A DNA stretch of 64,000 nucleotides from CALMEC01 sp963777565. Its GTDB lineage: Bacteria > Actinomycetota > Thermoleophilia > Miltoncostaeales > Miltoncostaeaceae. Positions 18,340 to 26,788 of this stretch are shown in pieces. Position 1 is the first letter of the stretch; every line of letters starts with the position of its first letter. The notes beneath the pieces are model-generated. The model did no database searches and was not told the origin of the DNA. It saw only the letters and a program-made list of their open reading frames with translations. The translations under genes and the position numbers were made by a program. The DNA is taken from positions 180,388 to 244,387 of the forward strand of contig CAVZQZ010000007.1 of the NCBI GenBank assembly GCA_963777565.1. The letters run 5' to 3'.

Positions 18340-20079
18340 TCAGCCCGGCGTCCCCCCGCCCTTTCGGTTGAGGTGCTCGTGCACCTGTGCGACCACCACC
18401 GCGCCGTCGCCCACCGCTGAGGCCACACGCTTGACGGAGCCATGGCGGACGTCCCCCACCGCGAAGCAGCCGGGCAGGCTGCTCTCAAGTGGCAAGGGGG
18501 GCCGTGTGAGCGGCCAGCGCGGCCCGGCCTCGCTTCCCTCGAGATCGGCGCCAGTGAGCACGAACCCCCAGTGGTCGCGCGCCACCGAATCCGGCAGCCA
18601 GTCGGTGTGCGGTTTCGCGCCCACGAGCACGAACAGCGCGGCCGCGTCCACGGTCCGGCGCGATCCGGTTCCCCGGTCGGCCAGCACGAGTCGTTCGAGC
18701 CTGCCCTCGCCGCTACCGCCCACGACTTCGGTCGCGAACGAGACGTCGATGTTGGGAGCTGCTTCGATTTCGTCGATCAGGTAGCGCGACATGCTCTGCG
18801 CAAGTGAGTCGCCGCGCACGATGACCGTGACCAGCGCCGCATGCCGGGAGAGGTGCATCGCCGCCTGGCCGGCCGAGTTGCCTCCGCCCACCACGTAGAC
18901 CCGCTCGCCGGCGAGGGCCGGGGCCTCGGCGACCGAGGCACCGTAGAACAAACCGGTGCCGCTCAATGCCTCGAGCTCCGGGATGCCCAGCCGCCGATAC
19001 GAAACGCCGGTCGCAACCACAACGACCCGGGCGGTGACCTCGTCGCCGCCTGAAAGCGCGACCCGGAACCCGTCCCCGGCTGCCCGTAGTGAGGCGACTT
19101 CGCGCATCATCAGGAAGTCCACTCCGAAGACCCAAGCCTGTTGATAGGCGCGCATGGTGAGCTCGGCGCCGCTCACGCCCCGGGCGAAGCCCAGGTAATT
19201 TCGGATCAGCGAGCTGCTCCCTGCCTGCCCACCGATCGTCTCTCGCTCGACGACGAGCGTCCGGAGCCCCTCCGAGCCGGCGTAGACGGCTGCGGCCAGT
19301 CCGGCCGGTCCGGCGCCCACGATCACGACGTCGAAGTCGTTCCGGGCCAGCCGCGTCGGCAGACCGCACGCGTCGGCCACCTGCTCATTGGTGGGGTCGC
19401 ACACGGCGCGCCCGTCGAGGCCGACGATCAACGGAAGCCCGGCGCCTGGGGGCAGGCTCGCCACGATGGCCCGAGCCTCCTCGGTGTCGGCGAGGTGGAA
19501 TGTGTGCGGGATACCGTTGCGCGCGAGCAGGCTCCTTATCTCGCTTGTGCGCGACGAGTGGCGCTGCCCCACCACCGTGATCGGTCCGCCACCCGAGGGT
19601 CGTCCGCGCGACCATTCGTGGACGAGCTCGGCCACGGTGCGGTGGAAGAGCTCGTCCGGCGAGCACCACGGCTTCAGCACGTAGTAGTCGATGTGCCCGA
19701 GCGCCATCGCCCGTAGCACGGCGTCGGCCGTGGACCGGTGGGCCCAGTCCCCCCACCGGATCAGGAGCCCGCGCTTTGCCTCGGAGTGCACAACGCCCAC
19801 GTGGGCCAGGAGGTCGGTGCCGCTGGTCTCCGGCAGCCATTGGTCCGCGAGCACGACTGCGACCTCGGCGTGCTCGGCCCGCAGGTCCTCGAGCGCGGCC
19901 AGGGCATCCTCGCCGGAGGCGGCGCAAACGATCCGGTAGTCGGCCCCGAAGCGGCGCGTGAGTTCGGCGGCGATCCGGGAGAGGGTCTCCGGCTCGTCGT
20001 CGACAGCGAGAATGACCGGTCGCGGCGAGGGCTTGTGTTCAGCTGCGGCCACGCTTGAGGCATGGTACTTGGCGAGCAC
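18340..20079 (-). CDS. receiver - glutaredoxin-like - thioredoxin-reductase-like fusion
   Basis: 579 residues in three parts. Residues 20-145: response-regulator receiver (ILAVDDEPETLSR; probable phospho-Asp in VVLADQWLPE near 78; YVLKPW Lys). Residues 165-235: glutaredoxin-like module (ITVVGQRHSSRTSEIRSLL) lacking a CxxC. Residues 245-575: FAD/NAD(P)-dependent pyridine nucleotide-disulfide oxidoreductase with VVIVGAGPAGLAAAVYAGSE (about 253), GGNSAGQAAMHL near 396 and the closing GDVRHGSVKRVASAVGDGAV. The thioredoxin-reductase CxxC is missing between the nucleotide sites, so it is unlikely to reduce thioredoxin in the classical way. Actinobacteria often encode such fused proteins near cyclase-type regulators. 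The start ATG at 20079 is the longest; MLAKYHASS is not conserved sequence. Confidence 0.88.
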   Translation of the reverse strand: MLAKYHASSVAAAEHKPSPRPVILAVDDEPETLSRIAAELTRRFGADYRIVCAASGEDALAALEDLRAEHAEVAVVLADQWLPETSGTDLLAHVGVVHSEAKRGLLIRWGDWAHRSTADAVLRAMALGHIDYYVLKPWCSPDELFHRTVAELVHEWSRGRPSGGGPITVVGQRHSSRTSEIRSLLARNGIPHTFHLADTEEARAIVASLPPGAGLPLIVGLDGRAVCDPTNEQVADACGLPTRLARNDFDVVIVGAGPAGLAAAVYAGSEGLRTLVVERETIGGQAGSSSLIRNYLGFARGVSGAELTMRAYQQAWVFGVDFLMMREVASLRAAGDGFRVALSGGDEVTARVVVVATGVSYRRLGIPELEALSGTGLFYGASVAEAPALAGERVYVVGGGNSAGQAAMHLSRHAALVTVIVRGDSLAQSMSRYLIDEIEAAPNIDVSFATEVVGGSGEGRLERLVLADRGTGSRRTVDAAALFVLVGAKPHTDWLPDSVARDHWGFVLTGADLEGSEAGPRWPLTRPPLPLESSLPGCFAVGDVRHGSVKRVASAVGDGAVVVAQVHEHLNRKGGGTPG

Positions 20080-20472
20080 TCGAAGCTTGGCATCCCGTTG
20101 GGTACGATCGACGTCGCGCGGGTGTACAGGCTCAGTGACGTCTGGGTCGCTGAGAAGCCCCCGGCGAGGAGCCCCGTCGAGCGGCCGCTCTCCCCCCGCT
20201 GGGCCACCGCCTCCCCAGCCCAGCCGCCCCGCGGGGCCAGGATGTCGCGATCAGGCACGTCGCGCGCCCGAAGCCCCCGCTCCCCCCGGGCGCGCCAACC
20301 CATGGGCAGCGCAGCAGCCGCCCTGCCCGGGAGAGGGATCGTGTTGGTTCTCCGGCGGCCACGGATGCGAGCCGATGGGAGCGGGGATCCCGTCGGTTGT
20401 CGGCCTCCGGGCGGCGAGGTGTCGCGGGAGGCCGCGCGCCGGTATTCTGCAAGGCCCGAGCCAGGCCATCTG
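20080..20472. other. divergent intergenic region
   Basis: About 390 bases between two divergent genes, so it should carry both promoters. The minus side near 20100 and the plus side near 20440-20460 (GGTATTCT, a weak -10-like element) are the only hints. No clear operator or RNA was found. Confidence 0.35.
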
Positions 20473-23400
20473 ATGACCGACGCCCAAGTTGCACCGCTCG
20501 CAGACTTGCTCGTCAGCTACGTGCCGCGCATCGTGGCTCGCCGCCTCGCGGAGGACCCCTCGCCGATCGATGTTCCGCGGCTCGACTCGGCAGCCGGTGC
20601 GTGCCTTCTGCTCGACATCACCGGGTTCACGCCACTCACCGAGCGTCTGGCGCAGCTCGGGGCGGTCGGCGCCGAGAAGATGGCGGGTCTCCTCAACGAC
20701 TACTTCGGGGCGCTGGTTGCAGAGAGCTTCGCTCATGGTGGCGAGGTCGTCGAGTTCGAAGGCGACGCGATGCTGGTCGTCTGGTGGGCCGGCGAACCGG
20801 GTCTTGCGGATGCCGCCCACAGGGCGATCGGATGCGGCCTGGCCCTGCAACAAGTCGTGGAGCGTCAGCGGGTGTCGCACGACGTCCACCTCTCTCTGAC
20901 GATGACGGCTGCCGCCGGTGACCTGAACGTCATGCATGTGGGGGGCGTCGACGGTCGCAAGCGTTGCCTCGTCGCCGGCCCCCCGATCGTGGAGCTGGGC
21001 CAGCTCGAGGGTCGAGGCGACGGGGGGCTCGTGGTCGCCCCGAGGCTTGCGAGGCTGCTGGCGGGGCGGTTCGACGGTGACCGGGCGCCTGACGGCACCG
21101 CATGGGTTCGGGAGTTACGCACGCCGCCAGAGCCACGGCCGCTCGATCCCGTCTCCGTCCCGTCTGAGGCCCTTGCTGCGTTGCGCGAGTACGTTCCCGC
21201 TGCGCTCGAAGCACGCGTTGGCGCGGGCGGAGACGGCTGGCTGGCCGAGTTTCGCCGTGTCACGTCGGTCTTCGTCAACCTCCTCGGGGTGACGTACGCT
21301 GACGCCGGGGAGGTGGAGCGGCTCGACACGGTGACCCGGGCGATTCAGCGGATCGTGTACCGCTACGGGGGGACGATCGAGAAGCTCGTCGAAGGCGCCA
21401 AGGGCACCGTCGTGTTCGCCGCGTTCGGCTTGCCACCCCGCGCGCACGAAGACGATCCGGTGCGGGGGGTGCGAGCAGCGATCGAGATCGAGGAGGCGGT
21501 TGCCGACGAGTCACTCCGGTCCGCGATCGGCATTTCGACGGGGAGCGTCTTCTGCGGACCGATCGGAGGTCCCGAACGCCGCGACTTCACGGTCGTGGGC
21601 GACGCCGTCAACCTTGCTGCGCGACTCATGCAGGCTGCAGCCGACGACATCCTGTGTGACGGCATCACCGCGCTGGCGTTCGACAAAATCGAGTACGACC
21701 AGCTCACTCCGCTCAGGTTGAAGGGCAAGGAGGAGCCGGTCGAGGTATTCCGACCGCACGGTGACTTGCCAAAGATGGTTCGGCGGCGTGCCGAGCGCGT
21801 GCCGATCGTCGGGCGCGAGACGGAGCGTAGCCGGCTCGCCGGCGCTCTCGACCGGGTCGCAGCCGGCCGTGGGGGAGTCGTGATCGTCGAGGGCGAAGCC
21901 GGCATCGGGAAGTCGCGGCTCGTCGAGGACCTCATCGCCCAGGCGGAGGCCCGTGGCCTGCGCGTGGCAAGCGGATCGGCCAGCGCGGTGGAGGGCTCGA
22001 CCCCCTACTTCGCATGGCGCCCCATACTCTGGGATGCCCTGGAGCTTTCGCGGACGGCCGACAACCCGGGTGCCCGCAGGCGGCATGTGCTGCGCTGGCT
22101 GCGCGAGCATTCACAGCCGCTCGACGAGGCATCGCTGCTCAATAGCGTGCTCGGCGTCAGGCTTCCCGACGATCCGGCCGTTTCCGCGTACTCTCCTGAG
22201 GCGCGAGCCGAAAAGACCAGAGCCCTTCTCGCGGACGTGCTTGCGGCAGCCGCGGGACAAGACCCGCTCGTCATCACAATCGACGACGTCCACTGGCTGG
22301 ACTCGGCATCGTGGGGGCTGACGCTCCAAGTCAGCCACGACCTGCCCGGGGCACTCCTCGTCATGGCCGCCCGGCCGCTGGGCGAGGCGACCGCCCATCG
22401 CCGCGAGGTTCTCGAAGGCGCGACCCGTGTCGTGGTCGACAGGCTCTCATCCGAGGAGACGCTGCAACTGATTTGCCGCAGCCTCGAAGTCGACAGCCTC
22501 CCCATCGAGGTGAGCGAGCTGATTGTGCGACGAGCGGAGGGTCATCCATTCTTCAGCGAGGAGCTCGCCTTCTCCCTCCGCGACTCGGGCGTGATCGTGG
22601 TCGAGGACGGCTCGGGCCGGCTCGCCGCGCCGGACGACACACTCGAGCGGCTCGCGGTTCCCGATACGGTTCAAGGCGTCATCACAAGCCGGGTCGATCA
22701 TCTCGACGCCCGCCAGCAGCTCCTGCTCAAGGTTGCCAGCGTTCTCGGACCTGCATTCGATCTGGACCTCGTGCGGGACGTGTTCCCGGTGGAGGCCGAG
22801 CGCGAGCGCCTTGCCGGGGACCTGAGGGAACTCGAAGAACGCGGCCTGCTGAATGCGGCTGAGCCGGCGTCGCCCTCCTCGTACACGTTCCGTCACGCCA
22901 TCACGCGAGAGGTCGTCTACGGGTCGATGCTCCACGCGCAGCGCCGCCAGCTCCATCGAGCGGCCGCTTCCCTCCTCGAGAACCGCCACAAGGACCTCCA
23001 GCCACTCGACGAGCTCCTCTCCCATCACTGGTTGCGAGCCGCGGGAGAAGGCAGCGATGACATCGAGGCGCTCCGAAAGGCCGAGTTTCACCTCACCCGC
23101 TCTGGAACCGCCGCTGTTCGCCAGGGAGCATTCGTTGAAGCCGAAGCCTTTCTGAGCCAGGCGCTCTTGTGCCATGGGCGACTCCCCGAGAGCGACCGTT
23201 CGCACCAGCGGGAGCTGGAAATCCTCAAGCCCCTCGGAACCGCGACGTTTGCGACCCACGGGTTCGGATCGGCCGACGCCAGCCGGATCTACGAGCGGAC
23301 GTTCGAACTCGCCCGGGGGCGGGTCACCGGTTCGGATCTTTTCCCCATCCTCTGGGGCCTCTGGATCACGACGCATTTCTCGTCGGCGGAGCGCGCAATC

Positions 23401-24354
23401 GAGCTCGGGGAACAGCTCATGGAGATCGCCGAGGAGGAGGACAACGACGAGTTCCGCATGCAGGCTCATCACGCACTGTGGACGACCCTCATCCAGATCC
23501 CGGACTACGGCCGAGCTCGCGGCCACCTCGCAGCGGGCGTTCGCCTGTATCGGCCCGAATGGCGTGAGCGGCACTGCGCCGAGTTCGGGGGCCACGATCC
23601 CGGCTCGTGCGCTCAGCGAGCGACTGCCCTGACCGCATGGACCACCGGCAGCGTCGACCAGGCCGTCGCGGCAGGCCGGGAGGCCGTCAGGTTGGCCCAG
23701 GACCACGATTACTCGAAGCTCAATGCAATGCTCGCGCTGGCGTTCGTCCACCGCCAGCGGGGGGATCTCGAGGCGGTCACGCGCGAGACCGACATGATCG
23801 TCGCCCTGGCGAGGGATCGCCGCCTGCTCGGGCCGGTCGACTGGGCGACGATCCTCAACGCGTGGGCTCGTGGCAGACGGGGAGAGCTGAACGACGCGAT
23901 TGCAGTGATTGAGCGCTCAGCGGACCGGCTCGGGATGAAGGACCCCGGATACCTGGCGATGCTCGTGGAGCTCTACCTCCTCGACGGCCGAGTAGACGAT
24001 GGGCTGCGATTGGTGGGTGAGCTCCTCGAGGTCGTCGAGCGCAAGAATGAGCGTAGCTACGAGCCCGAGCTGCATCGGCTTTGCGGCGAACTGCTCATCC
24101 GGGAAGGGGAGGGGGCCGGCGCGGCCGACGACAAGGCGGAGCGGTGCTTCCGACGTGCGCTCGGCCTTGCCGCTGAACAGGGTGCACTTTCCTTCTCGCT
24201 GCGGGCGAGCCTCTCCATCGCGAGGCTCCTGTCGGGCACGGAGCGCTCCGTGGAGGGCGTCGCGCCTCTCAGCGCGACGTACGGCCGGTTCTCGGAGGGC
24301 TTCAGCACACAGGATCTCGTCGATAGCCGGGAGTTCCTCGAACCGTACGGGTGA
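20473..24354 (+). CDS. soluble-adenylyl-cyclase-like protein: tandem cyclase domains, ATPase, TPR
   Basis: 1293 residues, with the domain order of mammalian-type soluble adenylyl cyclase. Cyclase domain 1 (about 40-210) has both metal Asp positions: LLLDITGFTPLTERL (D48) and EFEGDAMLVVW (D98). Cyclase domain 2 (about 262-430) is degenerate there: FVNLLGV (Asn for Asp) near 270 and EGAKGTVVFAAFG near 307, but keeps GIGISTG-like and FTVVGDAVNLAARL motifs. An AAA/STAND ATPase follows: Walker A VEGEAGIGKSRLV near 475 and Walker B VITIDDVHWLDSA near 600. The rest, about 500 residues, is TPR-like. One active composite site between C1 and C2 is likely, as in class III pseudoheterodimers. Start ATG 20473 has a weak ribosome site but is followed at once by conserved sequence. 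Confidence 0.88.
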   Translation: MTDAQVAPLADLLVSYVPRIVARRLAEDPSPIDVPRLDSAAGACLLLDITGFTPLTERLAQLGAVGAEKMAGLLNDYFGALVAESFAHGGEVVEFEGDAMLVVWWAGEPGLADAAHRAIGCGLALQQVVERQRVSHDVHLSLTMTAAAGDLNVMHVGGVDGRKRCLVAGPPIVELGQLEGRGDGGLVVAPRLARLLAGRFDGDRAPDGTAWVRELRTPPEPRPLDPVSVPSEALAALREYVPAALEARVGAGGDGWLAEFRRVTSVFVNLLGVTYADAGEVERLDTVTRAIQRIVYRYGGTIEKLVEGAKGTVVFAAFGLPPRAHEDDPVRGVRAAIEIEEAVADESLRSAIGISTGSVFCGPIGGPERRDFTVVGDAVNLAARLMQAAADDILCDGITALAFDKIEYDQLTPLRLKGKEEPVEVFRPHGDLPKMVRRRAERVPIVGRETERSRLAGALDRVAAGRGGVVIVEGEAGIGKSRLVEDLIAQAEARGLRVASGSASAVEGSTPYFAWRPILWDALELSRTADNPGARRRHVLRWLREHSQPLDEASLLNSVLGVRLPDDPAVSAYSPEARAEKTRALLADVLAAAAGQDPLVITIDDVHWLDSASWGLTLQVSHDLPGALLVMAARPLGEATAHRREVLEGATRVVVDRLSSEETLQLICRSLEVDSLPIEVSELIVRRAEGHPFFSEELAFSLRDSGVIVVEDGSGRLAAPDDTLERLAVPDTVQGVITSRVDHLDARQQLLLKVASVLGPAFDLDLVRDVFPVEAERERLAGDLRELEERGLLNAAEPASPSSYTFRHAITREVVYGSMLHAQRRQLHRAAASLLENRHKDLQPLDELLSHHWLRAAGEGSDDIEALRKAEFHLTRSGTAAVRQGAFVEAEAFLSQALLCHGRLPESDRSHQRELEILKPLGTATFATHGFGSADASRIYERTFELARGRVTGSDLFPILWGLWITTHFSSAERAIELGEQLMEIAEEEDNDEFRMQAHHALWTTLIQIPDYGRARGHLAAGVRLYRPEWRERHCAEFGGHDPGSCAQRATALTAWTTGSVDQAVAAGREAVRLAQDHDYSKLNAMLALAFVHRQRGDLEAVTRETDMIVALARDRRLLGPVDWATILNAWARGRRGELNDAIAVIERSADRLGMKDPGYLAMLVELYLLDGRVDDGLRLVGELLEVVERKNERSYEPELHRLCGELLIREGEGAGAADDKAERCFRRALGLAAEQGALSFSLRASLSIARLLSGTERSVEGVAPLSATYGRFSEGFSTQDLVDSREFLEPYG

Positions 24355-24413
24355 GCTCTCGCGCTCACTCCGGGTCGCAACGCACCGTGGCACGTCTTGG
24401 ACTTCTCCGCCGG

Positions 24414-26051
24414 TCAGCCCCGCAGGCGGTTGCTGATCTCCCAGGCGATCTTCTTGGGCAGCACGTCCACGTAGTCCTTCATCGCCCCGTTGCGGCCGAA
24501 GGCGAAGAGCGCCCAGCGCGCCCGCTCCTGAAGCTTCCCCATCGCGGCCGTCACGTAGGGCGGCACGGCGGCCAGGGTGTCCGCGTCGGCCTCGAGCTTG
24601 GCCCGGGAGAGCTCGGCCAGGAACTCGGCCATGCGGTTGTACTGGTCCGGGTCGCCCGTCTCCGTCACAGCGAACGTGCAGGCCTGACCGGAAGTCGCCA
24701 TCTGGTGGTCCCTCACGTAGACCAGGAACGCGGCGTTCTGCGCGAGCGTGCCGCGGTCGTTCCGCGGCAGCGCGACGTACGCCGCCTTGATGTCGTCGGC
24801 CTTCCCACTCACGATCGAGGCCAGGAACGCCGAGATCGCCGGGCTCTTCGCGGGGTTGAGCCTCGCGGTGTACTCGGGGACCGTGGGGGCGTTCAGCGCT
24901 GCTCGCACGCGCGTCGCGTCGTCGGGGGCGAGCTTCCCAATCGCCGTGGTGATGAGGTTCGCGCCCGCGGCCTCCTTGCGCTCCGAAGGCGGCAGGGCGT
25001 CGATGGCCAGGATGATCTCGTTGACCGTCGCCGTGCCCGCCTGCTGGTTCTGGAACAGCGTGAAGAGGCGGTCGAGGCGGATCGAGTTCGTGAGGTTGAA
25101 CCCGATGGGAGCGGCCAGGGCGTCGACCTTCTGCTTGAAGACGTTCGGCGGCGGCTCGGCCGCGTAGTAGGGGCCGCGGAAGTTCGAGTAGCCGGACGAG
25201 GGGTCGCCCTTCGTCCCGACCAAGTGCTTTCGGATCTTCGCGGCCTTCTCCCTGGGTGGCAGGTGCTGGTAGTCGCCGTGCTCCACCCAATAGGCGCGGA
25301 ACTCGTCGGCGTAGCGATCGAAGCTCGAGGCGCTGGTCGTGGTCTGGGGGAGCTCGCCGTAGCGCGTGACGAAGAAATGGCTGCACTCGTGCGTGACGAT
25401 GCCGGCGATCTTGTCGAGGGAGAGCGGGTTGCCGCTGTCGTCGTGCCCGCGGATGAGCATGACCGTGCCCTTGAGGGTCCCGATCATGTCCTTCTGGCTG
25501 AACATCACGTTGTTCATCGTCACGCCGGTGAAGAAGGCGTCGTGGGTGGCGGCCACGGCCCAGGTGGGCGTGGTCGGCTTGGCCAGCTGGGCGGCGGAGT
25601 CCGATCGCTTGGTAATCGGGTTCATCGTCAGCATGGGCGCGGCCCCGGTGAAGAGTTCGGCCGTGTTCCGCACGATCGGGTCCGCGTGGGCGCTCATGAG
25701 CGGCAGCAGCTTGGTGGTGAGGAGCGTGAGCGTGGCCTGCGCCGTGGCCTGGGCCTGGGCCTGTGTGCCCCAGGTCGGCGCGGGCGTTCCCGTCGCCGCC
25801 GGCTGCGCGCCGCCCGCCCGGGCGGTGCCCGGCTCCCCTCGGTCAGCCGGCTGGGCGTCGTCCTCCGGCTGGCGCGAGAGCAGTCGGGCGACGGCCGCGT
25901 TGCCGGCGCTCCCCTGCAGCGCCAGCACTGCGTCGGGGTCGGGGGCGCCCACCTCGGGCGGGGCGGAGGCCGGCCCGGGTGCCCGCGCCGGGTCCCCGGT
26001 CGGCCCCCGGACGCGCTCCCAGACGGTCGCCCGCGACCGGCGCGGGCTCAC
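24414..26051 (-). CDS. eCIS-cargo-like protein with HExxH metalloprotease motif
   Basis: 545 residues. The N-terminus is disordered and then carries VLALQGSAGNAAVARLLSR (about residues 42-60). That is the leader-like motif found at the start of many proteins linked to extracellular contractile injection systems, including DUF4157 proteins. A Pro/Ala/Thr-rich linker is followed by a globular part with IAGIVTHECSHFFVTRYGEL: HECSH near residue 220 is a zincin HExxH, and a downstream EFRAYW could supply a third ligand. A C-terminal domain of about 250 residues is unrecognised. The GTG start overlaps the stop of the upstream gene (GTGA), so both are made from one message. Toxin or cell-wall-acting protease are possible roles; no injection-system structural genes are in the window. 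Confidence 0.68.
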   Translation of the reverse strand: MSPRRSRATVWERVRGPTGDPARAPGPASAPPEVGAPDPDAVLALQGSAGNAAVARLLSRQPEDDAQPADRGEPGTARAGGAQPAATGTPAPTWGTQAQAQATAQATLTLLTTKLLPLMSAHADPIVRNTAELFTGAAPMLTMNPITKRSDSAAQLAKPTTPTWAVAATHDAFFTGVTMNNVMFSQKDMIGTLKGTVMLIRGHDDSGNPLSLDKIAGIVTHECSHFFVTRYGELPQTTTSASSFDRYADEFRAYWVEHGDYQHLPPREKAAKIRKHLVGTKGDPSSGYSNFRGPYYAAEPPPNVFKQKVDALAAPIGFNLTNSIRLDRLFTLFQNQQAGTATVNEIILAIDALPPSERKEAAGANLITTAIGKLAPDDATRVRAALNAPTVPEYTARLNPAKSPAISAFLASIVSGKADDIKAAYVALPRNDRGTLAQNAAFLVYVRDHQMATSGQACTFAVTETGDPDQYNRMAEFLAELSRAKLEADADTLAAVPPYVTAAMGKLQERARWALFAFGRNGAMKDYVDVLPKKIAWEISNRLRG

Positions 26052-26548
26052 GCTTCGCCCCCCAGCCGCACGCGCTCGAGCGCCTCGGCGAAGTTGTCCC
26101 GCATGGCGGCCGGGGCGTCGTCGCGGACCGTGTAGCCCACGCGCACGAGCCTCCCGCCGACGGTGACGAGCAGCAGGTCGGCTAGGCGCTGCTCGATCTC
26201 CCCGCCCGCGTGCACGCGCCCGGCGGCACCGCGGGCGAGCACCACGCGCGGGGTCTCCCGGCGCGTGCGATAGCGCAGCCGCCGGACCGGCAGACCGCCG
26301 CGCTCGTAGCGCTCGTCGCGCTCCACCTCGACCTCCGCGCCCTCGCGCTCGACGGCGAGCAGGGCGTCGCCGTCCCCGTCGTCCGCGTCTCCCGAAACCA
26401 CCGAGAACGCGCCGAGTTCGGCGTCCGGGGACCACCAGGCGAAGCCGTCCGTGTCGGCCAGCGCCGCGCCTGCCGGGAGCCAGACGCGCACCGCCCCACC
26501 GGCCGCGTCGAACGGATGCCAGTCGCCGGCCATGGAGCCGTCATCCAA
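26048..26548 (-). CDS. hypothetical protein, possible DUF1795/DcrB-like chaperone
   Basis: About 166 residues of alternating strands and an end, LVRVGYTVRDDAPAAMRDNF then AEALERVRLG, that resembles DUF1795/DcrB-like proteins; EagR chaperones of secreted toxins belong to that fold. It is translationally coupled (GTGA) to the metalloprotease-like gene downstream, which fits a dedicated chaperone or immunity partner, but this is an inference. The TTG at 26548 has a GGAGGG site at good spacing; the ATG at 26533 is the alternative and lacks one. No signal peptide is seen. Confidence 0.5.
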   Translation of the reverse strand: MDDGSMAGDWHPFDAAGGAVRVWLPAGAALADTDGFAWWSPDAELGAFSVVSGDADDGDGDALLAVEREGAEVEVERDERYERGGLPVRRLRYRTRRETPRVVLARGAAGRVHAGGEIEQRLADLLLVTVGGRLVRVGYTVRDDAPAAMRDNFAEALERVRLGGEA

Positions 26549-26587
26549 GCACCCTCCGCCGGGGCGCGCAACGGTAGGGCGCGACCG

Positions 26588-26700
26588 ACGCGGTGCGGGC
26601 ACGGTGCGGGAGCGTCCCGGACGGTGCGGGAGACGGTGCGGGAGGGGGCCATCTCCTTTTCGGCCCCTCCGCTGTCATGGGACGTGTGCATGCTCCCGCT
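26588..26700 (+). repeat. dispersed repeat copy with tandem GTGCGGGAG units
   Basis: Four units of the type ACGGTGCGGGAG occur in 60 bases, followed by GGGGGCCATCTCCTTTTCGG and CATGCTCCCGCT, the shared right half. The left part aligns with the copy at 10391. It lies in the divergent region between the chaperone-like gene and the cyclase at 26789, ending 89 bases before that ATG. Confidence 0.75.
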
Positions 26701-26788
26701 CTCGATGTGCAGGAACGGAACAGATCGATCGTGCGTGGTCGACCTCGACTGGCGCAACGCCGGCGGATGTCGCCCCGGTGACAACGAC

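Noticed and set aside
22447..23751. A 434-codon minus-strand frame inside the large cyclase gene
   Set aside because: Antisense of a gene with clear domains; such long antisense frames are usual at this GC content.
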